Below, in pieces: positions 48,365 through 58,539 of a DNA stretch of 64,000 nt. The DNA comes from Podaxis mareebaensis. Taxonomy: Eukaryota; Basidiomycota; Agaricomycetes; Agaricales; Agaricaceae. The position numbers and the translations under genes are program-made. The notes below the pieces were generated by a model. That model worked only from the letters and a program-made list of their open reading frames with translations. It made no database searches and had not been told where the DNA came from. How positions within the stretch are numbered: position 1 is the first letter of the stretch; each line of letters starts with the position of its first letter. The stretch is from positions 89,167 to 153,166 of the forward strand of contig JAEUWP010000288.1 of the NCBI GenBank assembly GCA_018524725.1, given 5' to 3'.

Positions 48365-49730
48365 ATGTCAAATGCTAGCTCCTTCTCTGTCAATGATTAT
48401 GCTGCCATTGAGCCAGTGATGTCCAGAATGGAAAGCTTCACAGAGCTCCTCCATAGAGACTCTCCAACCAGAGGATCTGATAGTGACTATATTGCAACAT
48501 CTCCCTCAGACCACCTTGAGTTCACTACTATCCAGAGCAAACCATCCCCAATCACTAGCATCAACCCATTCTACCAATATACATACAATCATCCAGCATC
48601 TACAACACCTACCATTGATCCACTGCATGCTGATCTTCCAAACTGTACAACAAGCATTCCAGAAGATGAAAACTATCAAAGTTTCCTTCAGCAAGCCCTT
48701 GCCACCATTCCCCAGAGGAACCCAGATCATGATTCATTGAGACAACACCATTAAGTGTTGGACTCATGAACATCTGAAAATCTGTCTGATATCCCCAATC
48801 CATATAACTCCTTGGGTAATGTCTACCAGACTGCTACCTCCCTTGCCCAGGCTGCTGGTTATCCAAGCACAGCCAATGTACTCACTGATCCAAGAAGTTG
48901 GAACCCACCAGCTCCAGAACTAGGAGATGAGCTATGGTTTAACTTCTGAGATGCAGCTACCTGAGCCACATGACCTCTCTATAACATTGCCTTGCAGTAC
49001 TGAGCCCAGCACTAGGTCCAATATGTGAAGAACCTCATTAGACAGGCATGTACCTTCCTCACCACTGCCTCACCCACAGAGACCCCCACCTTCATCACCT
49101 TGCTCCAACAACAGTATGGAAACAAGCACACCATGAAACACACTCCCTCCATGAACTCCTCCTCCTCCACTCATGCCCAATGTGCAGAGATGGATCAAGT
49201 ATCTCAGTCTCGAGAGTCCAGTACAACAGATACTGGAAGCTGAATATGAGTTATGCCAGAGAACTACCCCTGGCAGTACTAGTGAGACAGAGGAATCCTT
49301 GTTGCTGAGGGAAGAGCCTATTCCCATCAAGCACAAACAAATCCCTTCATCCCAGAGACCCTTCAGTCTTGAGCTAAGGCTTCAGTCAAACAGAAGCCTG
49401 ACATCACTGCTTACTTGAACCTACCAACCCTCATAAATGTCCTGACCCTTCAAGGGGAAATGAATCCCATTGCCAAGTATCTGAATTGGGAATGCCACAT
49501 TTGATGATGAACTCTTCCTCTCACAGTTGTGAAGCTCCTTCCTCCCAATCTCCTTAAAGTTTACACTCAAGGATGTTGGCTTTGCCTTGGAGTAGGACAT
49601 ATTGCTTCTGACTGCCCTAGTCATATGTGCTGATTCTGTCAAGGATGAAATCACCATTCATGGCAGTGCATTCAATGTCCTCAGACTCCAGTCATTCCTT
49701 CCTGGTACCAATCTCCCATCAATGGTCCCA
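48365..49730 (+). pseudogene. Extra ORF after the chromodomain, two CCHC zinc knuckles, decayed
   Basis: A new plus-strand reading begins 25 nt after the Pol stop (MSNASSFSVNDYAAIE at 48365) and runs about 450 codons with several stops. The N-terminal third is acidic and Ser/Thr-rich. A middle helical part is readable near 49,025-49,110 (NLIRQACTFLTTAS). The C-terminal part has LPPNLLKVYTQGCWLC followed by two consecutive CX2CX4HX4C knuckles at 49574-49615 and 49628-49669. The knuckles suggest nucleic-acid binding. It is either a third ORF of the chromovirus or the Gag of a second element joined to it. The tight spacing and equal decay favour the first. I do not recognise the protein. Confidence 0.6.
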
Positions 49731-50779
49731 CATAAGGTAGATATACTAGAGAACTGACTTGATCATGTAGTCACGGTGTGACAGATAAGGGCTTTTTGGC
49801 AGGCAGGTCAACAAAAGACTCTATTTTGTTGGCTATATTGCACTACTTGAAAAATGAAAACTGCAACTTTGTAGAGCTCTCCTTTCCACACATTTCTGTG
49901 GTTTTGAAACTTTAATATCTTTTGTATACATTGAGATTTTGAGTGAGAGAGATCTGACAACCAAATTAGGAAAGTACCCTAATTAACCTCCTCATACTGT
50001 TCTGTTGCACATGTAACCCCCCACTGTAGCCATAAACTGGCATCTATTTCATGGGAAGATGAAAGAAATCCAATGTTAAGAACCTTGGGGACTATGCTGT
50101 GCCAAAAATATTGAAAAGGAGGAATAAAAAGGCTGGAAAAGTTTAGTGACTGTCTGGAGGGCTCAACTGTATGTTGCTGTCAAAGGCTGCTTTATAATGA
50201 GCATGACTTCATTAACATCATCTCTGCTCTTGAAGAAGAATGCTAGGCTCATGGTTTTCAAGTTCTCTTTCTTCCAAAATATCATTGTGAGCTAAACCCC
50301 ATTGAATAATGTTGGGGCTATGCAAAACATCGCTACTGGATATACCCTCCATTATCCAGAGAGGATGTCCTTGAGAGAAATGTTGTAACTTCCCTGGATG
50401 AGGTACTTCTTTTGGCAATGCACAGGTGAGTAGAGTGTATCTAATGCATTCAATGGCTTGCTCAAAAATATCACACAGGTTCATGACATGGTGCTTTCAC
50501 TTTATGAATGCATACAGAAAGAATCTCAATGGATGGCAGGCTGCCTGGATAACCAAGAAATATTGTGGACATCAGACAATCCCTGAAACTATCCTTGCTG
50601 AATTTGATAATGAGCTAAAGGCACTTGCATAATGCACTAGGACACAAGTTCATTAACATTAATGCTACATACTCTTATAATCTATGATGATAAATAGCAT
50701 AGATAAGACTTAGATTAGATTTGTCACAGTGTGACCTGATCATGTGATCATGTTGGTTCTCTAGTATACCTACCTTATG
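49731..50779. repeat. Palindromic arms flanking the DDE transposon remnant
   Basis: The 24-nt arm 49731-49754 (CATAAGGTAGATATACTAGA..) is repeated inverted at 50756-50779 with a single mismatch. Inside them lie GATCATGT repeats and then the GTCAC..GTGAC inverted repeats of the transposon. The arms may be outer parts of long terminal inverted repeats, or a hairpin that existed before insertion. Confidence 0.6.
49769..50737 (+). mobile_element. Decayed DDE-type DNA transposon, non-autonomous remnant
   Basis: Inverted ends AGTCACGGTGTGACAGAT (left) and, on the opposite strand, AGGTCACACTGTGACAAAT (right) are flanked by an 8-bp repeat GATCATGT at 49761-49768 and 50738-50745. At 50,190-50,640 the plus strand encodes the C-terminus of a DDE transposase: FLPKYHCELNPIE with the catalytic Glu, then CWGYAKHRY, and after a frame change HFMNAYRKNLNGWQAAW. 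Stops TAG, TAA and TGA sit where Gln or Arg codons are expected. Upstream catalytic domains are missing. Such fragments are common in basidiomycete genomes; I do not assign a superfamily. Confidence 0.72.
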
Positions 50780-50995
50780 AAGAGGCCAAGAAGTGTGTCT
50801 GGTTTCTCACCAATGCTCTGACTCTTGGTCAAAGAGGACAACAGAACATGTTATATGAAGATGCATTCACCCTCATTCCTCAACCCATCCCTCATGATTG
50901 TGGAGCACTAGAAAATACCACCACTGAGTATACTTTCAACCCTGTCACAAAGCAAACTGAAGGACACCACATCACTATGAATAATGTCCCCATTC
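50780..50995 (+). pseudogene. Short unidentified coding fragment
   Basis: The plus strand stays open as EEAKKCVWFLTNALTLGQRG, then NMLYEDAFTLIPQPIPHDCG and EYTFNPVTKQ. It has protein-like composition, so it may be the continuation of the CCHC ORF beyond the transposon. It stops near 50,995 where minus-strand Gag-like sequence begins. Confidence 0.35.
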
Positions 50996-51345
50996 AAAAT
51001 TCATATGCCAAGTTTTTGTGTGCCAAATTTTCATCTAAGTCATCTCTTTCTCTATTAGAAGAGGGGAGGGGAATGTCCTTGGGATTTGAGTCCTTATTCA
51101 AGGAGTCTTTATCTGAAGGTCAAGGTTGAGCTGAATTTACAATCTTGGGGTAGGGGAATGACATTTGGATGACTTCAAACTCACCTTTTCTTTTTGCACT
51201 GGCACAGGTGGTAATACCAGTGGGAGGTGCCACAATGGTCTTTTTGCAAGGGACTCCAGAAGTGTTGACTGCAGATAAGTATCTGGGGTTGAGTGGGAAG
51301 AGAGGGTTGTTGCACAAGTGAGCACTTTGGCAAGTCCAGTTAATT
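50996..51345 (-). pseudogene. Fragment related to the N-terminus of the Gag-coding element
   Basis: The minus strand reads NTSGVPCKKTIVAPPTGITT, then EVIQMSFPYPKIVNSAQP, a stop, DKDSLNKDSNPKDIPLP, and DENLAHKNLAYEF. The last part matches the NLAYENL repeat at 40740-41128. It thus supplies part of the N-terminus that the LINE fragment replaced in the other copy. The left junction at about 50,995 is abrupt. Confidence 0.5.
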
Positions 51346-51806
51346 AGACTATAGTTTCCTGGGTGTTGGAGCAGAAGAGCAAGAGCAGTAGAGTAGAGTG
51401 TTAGTATTTTTGAGAAGCAAGTATGATAACAGTTAAGGTCAAAATATGTAATGTGAGTATGAGGCTAGTCACAGTTGTGCATGAGAAACTCAATTGAAAC
51501 AAAGACAGACTGTTCACTCTTACAAATCTGATTACCTGTGCCTTCAGCACTATCTGAGTTTAGCTACATAAATAAATCAGTTGTTGCCATTGAAGATCCA
51601 CACTCCAGAACCTTCAGCTCCATTGGCTTGATCCTAGGAGTGGGAGTTTTATTTTTATTCTATTATTTTATTATCTCACTTGTGTCAATTCTGGGGGTGC
51701 AAGTTTTATTTTTATTTCATTATTTTGCCCTGTGCCAATGCCTAATCTGATTGATTGATATCAAAAGCCTGGGACATCACACTGATCATAGGGATCACAG
51801 GGATTA
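51346..51806. other. CpG-poor spacer, nothing identified
   Basis: No coding pattern or terminal repeats. It contains two similar T-rich patches, GTTTTATTTTTATTCTATTA and GTTTTATTTTTATTTCATTA, about 60 nt apart (51,645-51,725). Confidence 0.4.
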
Positions 51807-51932
51807 AAGAATGGGACAACAATTATGTTAGTAATTACTAAGCTGACTAAGAATTAGTCCCTTTACCTTCTATGGGCAATGCTTATAAATCTGATGCATT
51901 CCCACTACTTCCACACTTGTTGTCCCATTCTT
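51807..51932. mobile_element. MITE of 126 bp with 15-bp inverted ends and TA duplication
   Basis: Left end AAGAATGGGACAACA and right end TGTTGTCCCATTCTT are perfect inverted repeats. They are flanked by TA (51805-51806 and 51933-51934). The interior is AT-rich and non-coding. Ends plus TA duplication are those of a Tc1/mariner-type MITE (inference). Confidence 0.75.
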
Positions 51933-53139
51933 TATAGAAGATCATATTCTGAAAGAGCCTAATCTAGAAATCACAGAAGACAGGATTTCTACATTGAGTA
52001 GGTATTTGAGTCAGGGAAGAAATATAAACAGAGATAAAGAATGATAAAGTGAGTTGGGATAGGGGAGGTTGCTACAAAAGGAGATTGAACTCTATACCCA
52101 TCATCAATCATCTAGTACCCTGGCATCTTCATACCAGTGTTCAAGTTTACACCTTGTACCCCTGTTTAAGATGGCTTTTCATTTTCAGTTCAATGTGTCT
52201 CTGTGGGTCTTTCAGGGTGCTTGTGTGAGGTGTTGCTCATGCAGGAGATTTGCAGTATGTAAATGTATCATGTTCTTTTTGTTCAAAAGTTTTTCTTGAT
52301 GGAGTTGCTTGCAATATATGTAACTTCATGCCTTTGAGTACTTACTTGATGAACAGAAGCCAGGGGATGAGAAACTTTGCAACCCTGAGGAACCTTCCCT
52401 CTCCAGTACAAACAGCTTCTCCAGTGACATCCTCAACCTTCACTTTCTTCTCCACCACTAAACTCCAATGCCAGTTTTATAGTGAAATAGTCCATGTCCA
52501 AAAACTACCAGAAACTACACCCAGATCCCCATGCTGCAAGAGTGCTTTGGCCTCAATGTCCCTGCATGAGGATGAATGCACACAAATGACATTATAGATA
52601 TCAACTTGGTATACTAGGTCAATGTATTTGCAGCTGCTGGATAGGACAAAAAGGATATGGAGGAAGGACTCACTGTGGTATGCACCCACATCAACCTATC
52701 AGGATTACAAGTTCATCTGTAATGGAACAACAGATATACCTAGTACTATTTCCCCAGTGGCACTCCTACATGCCCTCCCCCCACCCACACTAGGCTCAGA
52801 AGCCAGCTTTCTCCAGATGAATTTCTTGCATAACCATATTGTGTTTATTATTGGCAAGAGCAACCTGCAGATACAACTGTATGATGACTGAGATCCTATG
52901 CATCACTTGGGAGAATACCCCCTTCACTCATGTATTCAACTCCAGCACTTAACCACCAATGATAGTAGTTACTAGAAGAGGAAGGTGCTTCTTGCTGGAT
53001 TGCCACCCATTGGAATTCTTGTATTCTGGATGTCTTATCCTCCTTTTCTTGCAGCTACTTATGCTGTGCATACTTGGACCACTTGTAGTGAAACTCTGTC
53101 TCCAAGATCAGTTTGATTTCAGCACAAAGAGGTTGTGCT
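51933..53139. repeat. Decayed repeat with one conserved coding block
   Basis: Mostly unreadable. At 52878-52940 the plus strand encodes CMMTEILCITWENTPFTHVF, matching an ORF inside the solo LTR at 61,870-61,930. An 89-codon open frame at 52622-52891 (YKFICNGTTDIPSTIS..) precedes it in another frame. I see no LTR ends here. Confidence 0.45.
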
Positions 53140-54612
53140 TCCTAAGCAAAGGAATTGGTGTTGCATGTCATATCTGAGATTTCTGAGATGAAGTCAAGTA
53201 GAGCCATAGAGATGCTCCTGGAGCAGGTGTTCCATGGAGTGTAGACCTCTTTGATCTTTTGTAGTTGCTCAGTGGTGCATTCAGTAAGCTTGTTCATCTT
53301 GAGCAAGAGTGCTCCAGAGTTCCTGACAATGCCCTCTGTAGTATTAAGCCTGGACAAAGTCTTGGAAATACCCTTTAGTTGGCAGTTGAATATAGTGATA
53401 TCACCTTCCATAGAGCACTGAAGAACACTAAGAATATTGGACCTACATATAAAGGTGTCATACTTGCCTCATCACTTAACAGAGTCATCTCTAAGACATC
53501 TGAAATCTGTAGTTTGTTGTGAGGGGCATAATCACTTGGAGCCTGAACAAACACTTTAAACTTACTGCTGTTTGATAACCTTCTACTAAGCTCAGCATTT
53601 GCAATAGCTGTGCATTGAGTGCCTCTAGTGCCCAGGATGCTTCACCATATTGAAGGTAGGGGAGTGACTCTCCAATCAGGATAAGAATCTCACAAACTGC
53701 CATGGTGAATGTAGTACAATTTCTGAGCTCTGCCCAAACTGATTCTGTAGTTGACTAGAGCTACTCAACAACCTTTTTAGCCTAGATGTAGGCTTGTTGC
53801 TCCTCCTCTAAAGCTAAGGTAGCATTTGTCAGGGTGAGATTTTAGCATGTACACAAGGACTCACCCAGCAGTTTATCCTCAACTTTTTCTCATAACTTTT
53901 TTTTGTCTATTGTAATTCTGCACCTCATAAGAAAAGAGATAAAGCCAGAGACTGGCTCAGGGGCCAAATCAGATACTAGTTCTACAGGTTGATCACCAGT
54001 GGCCTCTATGGCTATCTCAGTGTCATACAAGAGTCTCTGTTTTTTCTTTTGATCCACATCTTTTTTGTTTATCTGCAGTTTTGCATATTGAGGGTCTTGG
54101 TACTGAAACTGAGAAGTCTGACATCAAGGACTGTTACAAGGGAAGGAAAAGGTTATAAACTCACTATGACCAATTCATGCTAGAATTCATCCACCAATTG
54201 CATAGGACCTATACACATGACATTTTTGGTCTCCTCAACGACTTTTTCTATTTTTTGGACTAGGACTGACTTACAGCCATCTAGAGAATTAGATGTTGCT
54301 GGTGCCAATTTGACCTTGTCAAGGATAAGGTCAATCTCAATCATACAAGCCTGCGCCTCTTGGCCCCTTGTCTTCAATTTCTTAGCAAAGCCCAGCAACA
54401 CCTCCTGAAACTTATTGATCAGAATTTCAGCCTCTGGCATATTCCTAGGTTTCTCACTTTTTCAGTAGTTGGAGTGTACAGCATTTAGTGCTACATATGA
54501 GTGTTCCTGGGCCTCTGCCAATGCTAGCTTGGTGACAGTGTATGCAAAGCCTACAGACTTTTTGAACTTCTCAAGGTCTCCAAGTGCTTCTGTGACTAGG
54601 AACTCAGCCATA
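53140..54612 (-). pseudogene. Decayed ORF of helical, coiled-coil-like protein, unidentified
   Basis: The minus strand starts MAEFLVTEALGDLEKFKKSV at 54612 and runs in one frame through VTKLALAEAQEHSYVALNAV, a TGA, and FQEVLLGFAKKLKTRGQEA to 54180. Further pieces follow in shifting frames: ETKNVMCIGPMQLV, then LILIGESLPYLQYGEASWAL at 53491-53703 and LSRLNTTEGIVRNSGALLL at 53142-53411. The composition is rich in Leu, Glu and Lys with heptad-like spacing, suggesting long helices. I do not recognise a family. It could be a decayed host gene copy or a mobile-element accessory gene. Confidence 0.45.
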
Positions 54613-56556
54613 CTGATATTTTATGGGCTTAGCAGGCAAATGGTGAAAAGGTTTTTGTCAGAAATGGGCTGACATTGTGATGCACATATTGCAAGTTGGC
54701 AGAGTGACATTATGTCACTAACATGCTCTCAGCCTATATTGGTATAATGGATCAAGAATCTTTGTTCCTTTTATAGAGTAGTTAATATCCATGGAAGGAG
54801 TAATATAACAGAGAAAATGAAGCTGTGATTGACATCTAGACTACAGTCATAGACAAGCAAAGTTAACAAATTTTATATCTCAAAAATGGCTCATGAGAAC
54901 TATATAATCTTCTGATATGATGTTCAGATTCATGAAGCAAGTTGAAAAATGGTCTCTGTGTATTTTTCCCATGCATTTTTGGCTACTGCCAAAATTTTTG
55001 GCAATTTTAATACATCATAATAGTTATTCTTATTGCTAAATAAAGATCAGCTAAGCAACAATTGCCTTGAGGTGTATCATCACTTGCTGGGAAACACTTC
55101 AGTAACCTTACTATTTACAGACTGCCCATACAGCAGCTTTCCCCTTAAGGCTAATACAATATGTACTCATAAATCTCCAAGACCTGTTAATGAAGTACTG
55201 GTAATAATAGATTGTTCATTGTGATTTACTTCCAACATCAGGGCCTTTTGCATGGATTTCAGGACATCCCTTAAGATGAAAGGGTGAGTTTACAACATAA
55301 TCTATGCTATAGCTTGAGGCCTTCACTCACCCTTTTACTCTTTTGCTTTTTGGTATTGCAATTTTGGTGGAATCCAGTCTTCATCTCATGGATTATTACT
55401 GAAATCCATAGCAAGTATCACTATTCAGACTTAGAGACCTTCCTGGCAGATTTCATTATCAATTGCCTCATCCATACATTCCATGTCCTCTTCATCTGCT
55501 TCATAATCAATATCCCACTGAGGTCCAATGTTATCAGGGTGATGCACTGCTGCCTTTTGCTGCCCCTTGCAGGTGTCCAGTTCAGGCAATTGAGTGACTC
55601 TGCTGCTTTTATCAATGGGCTTTTCTGACTCAAGGACTTTGTCAGCCTGAGTTATCTACATATTGCTCTCAAGTGCATTGATCTTGAAGGCTGATTTGAA
55701 TTGATTATAGAGCCCTTGTATGTTTTGTTTCACTTTTTTTGTGTGGAAGTGGCATGGGAGGTAGAGTGGATAACACTTATTTATTTATTTATGGCCTATT
55801 TTTATGTATTTCATTGTCCAATAACAGCTTGATGAATTTCTATTATCTTTAGAGATCATACTTGCCTTGCTAGAAGGAGGTGATTGCATATAGTTTCATA
55901 TTTTCTGAAGCTGTTTTTGGCACTTTGCCAAATTTTTAGCATTTATAACCTCAAGTAGAAGTTTCCAGGCCAATAGCTCATTAGTTTTTTGTAATTTCAT
56001 ATTTATTCAAAAGCCCTTGGTGAGATCTATCAATTGACTCTAATTTTATAGACCCTGAGAAAAACTTAGAAAATTGGTTGACTTCACTTGTCTATGACTG
56101 TATGTTGGTATAATGGATCAAGAATCTCTATTTCTTTTCATTAAGTGGTTAATATCTCAGAGCCAATTGGTTGATGACTAATTTACCTATTGAATGGCTA
56201 ATATCTATGGAAGGAGTAATGTGAGTATGAGAACAGGAATGTTTGTTGGACAAGGGCCTCACCTCAGAGTCACCAATGTATTGGTTGACAACTGAGGTGT
56301 ATAAGTGGCCATTTTGGATGTCTATCCTATTATAAAAAAAAAGTTAGCTATCCAGCACTAAAAAATGAGGTTGAAAATATGGTGAAAAGACAAAGACATA
56401 GAAGTTCATTTGCCTGCTCCACTTCAGCTTGGAATGGTAAATACACTATTGGTTCAAGCCATTTTGTCTGGTCACCTGAGATGGTAGTGTACCTGATCCT
56501 CCATTCAATACTTTTATATATTGGTGACAATGTCAGAAATTTTACTGCATTCAGAT
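54613..56556. repeat. CpG-poor repeat DNA with internal duplications
   Basis: The sequence TTGGTATAATGGATCAAGAATCT with a following TTAATATC..ATGGAAGGAGTAAT block occurs at about 54,738-54,812 and again at 56,105-56,223. A minus-strand frame at 55,421-55,633 (LIKAAESLNCLNWTPARGSK) looks protein-like but is short. I cannot name the element. Confidence 0.4.
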
Positions 56557-56790
56557 CCTTAGTGGGAGTAGAATTCCACTGCACCCAGAACTTAGTGGGA
56601 GTAGAATTCTACTGCACCTAGGTCCATAGTAGGAGTAGAATTCTACTACATTTAAGACCTCATTAGGGGTAGAATTCTTCTGTACCTAGGTCCTTAGTCA
56701 GAGTAGAATTCTACTACTTCTAGGACCTTAATAATAGTAGAATTCTACTTGTCCTAGGGTCTTAATTGCATTAGGATTTTATTGCTCCCA
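56557..56790. repeat. Minisatellite of about 35-bp units with palindromic core
   Basis: Six to seven diverged units of 33-37 bp contain the core AGTAGAATTCTACT, itself a perfect 14-nt palindrome, followed by C/T-rich ACCTAGGTCCTTAG. Core copies or near copies lie at about 56,567, 56,600, 56,634, 56,669, 56,702 and 56,736. The last unit is strongly decayed. Confidence 0.8.
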
Positions 56791-58539
56791 CATATCCTTA
56801 TGGCAAGTGTATACCCACTATTTTCCAGATCTTTTTTGAGCTAAAGTTATCTCCATCCAAGAAAGTAAATAGCAGTATATTATATTTTCTCTAGGTCCTT
56901 AATATATTGGCTTAGTGCCATTTATTCCTCCCTAGTCCTATTCTCCTCTCTATGAGTTTTCAATGCCTGTAATTTAGCCTCCAATTCTTGAACTAGCAAG
57001 GCCTAAGCATCTAGCTGTACTTGCTGAGTTTGAACCTTGGCTTCAGTAGCCATTGCTTGAGTTTTTACATTGCTAGCTTCAGCTTGAGCCTCATTAAGCT
57101 GTTTTGCCAATGTTAATACTTCCTGCTGTTTAGCTAGGACTAGATTATTCATCAGGCTTTAATATTGCTATACAATATCCAATATGTCCTCCTTTGCCTC
57201 TCTCTGGAGCCTGGAAGATGTATAGTGGACAGTGGCTGAAGAGCCAACTGCTTGTTGAGACATCAATATAATGTAAGCATCATATTCCTCAGCTAAATAT
57301 TTACACTACCAAGAACAAATAAATTTGTATTCCATTTCACTTAGCAATGACTTACTTATGCAATTAAATTTGGCAATTCTCTTCTATATCTTGTGGTTGA
57401 TTTTGCTGTTTCTGCAATCCTGGGGCAAATTAGTTTTGACCAAGGGATGTCTAATAGGAAGTATTAGCTGCCTGATACATCATTTAAAAAAGCAGGAGAG
57501 ACATTTACTATAAGCTAAACTGCCTCTCTTTACACCTTCTATGAGGACATAAGGAGCATTCTTAAGATTGATTGCCTTCTTTTTCTTAGGTTTTAAATCT
57601 TCTTGCCTTGATTCATCTTCATCATCATTGTTATCTAGTGCAGTCAATTGGGGATCAATCTGTCCAACTTTGTCAATGAATAGAGGCCATAGTATGAATA
57701 TTTCTTATAGGTATATTATCTTCAGTGGTTCCATAGTAATCATTACAAACTGCTGGTAGTTCAATATCTACAGGGAGTGATAGAGAATTAGATTGAGAAA
57801 CATTGCTTGGCCTAGCAAGAATATTTGGCTACAGTTTCTGATTAGTTATTAAGTTAAATAGGATGACTAAAGGTTTACACACTGGAGACATTTCAAATTC
57901 AATTAAAAGCTTTTAGTTAGTGGTGCAAAAGGGATTAGACTACTAGAGTCCAGTGGAGGCAAGGCCATTAGAGGATTTAATGTCAATAATAAAAGATACC
58001 CAGGATTAGGTTCCTCAGTTGGAACTATATTAGGTAATGAGGGAACTACAGAAGAATTAGCCTCTTTAGCCCTTTGTCTGCAACCACATGAGGATTTGAA
58101 AGGTCTATTAGGGTATATCTGGTAATAAGGTAGTTGTTAGGGCTTATAAACCTGACTTCTACTGTCATTAACCTTCTGTAAGGGACAACAGACTCTAGTA
58201 GACTTTATGGGGGGAAAAAAAACTAGAATTGAGAGGTAAAGTTTCAACCATTTATATAGGTTGTCCCTGATTTTTAGTTTAACTGTCATACCATACTCAA
58301 TAGAATATAACTTGATGCAAACTTGTAATTAGACTCCTACCTAGATGTAATCTATTAGAAAAGGCATGATATCATCAATTTAGCCTAGTTACTTGATTAT
58401 GTAATTATACTCTATGATCAATGACTATTACCTACTGTTACTATCAATGACAATCTTATAGTATTGTTCAATATATAAAGCATACTATTATTGAATAAAG
58501 CTATTTATACCTAAGTCTTGGAAGAATGATTATTTCATC
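56791..58539. repeat. CpG-poor DNA, unidentified coding remnants
   Basis: On the minus strand there are protein-like patches such as DPQLTALDNNDDDESRQEDL near 57,600-57,660 and EANSSVVPSLPNIVPTEEPN near 58,010-58,070. Between them (56,930-57,150) is a Gln/Ala-rich reading suggestive of a coiled coil. All are broken by stops. A run of A occurs at about 58,214. No family assigned. Confidence 0.4.

Noticed and set aside
56557..56790. CRISPR-like array
   Set aside because: The units diverge along their whole length and there are no unique spacers. It is a decayed minisatellite in a eukaryotic genome.
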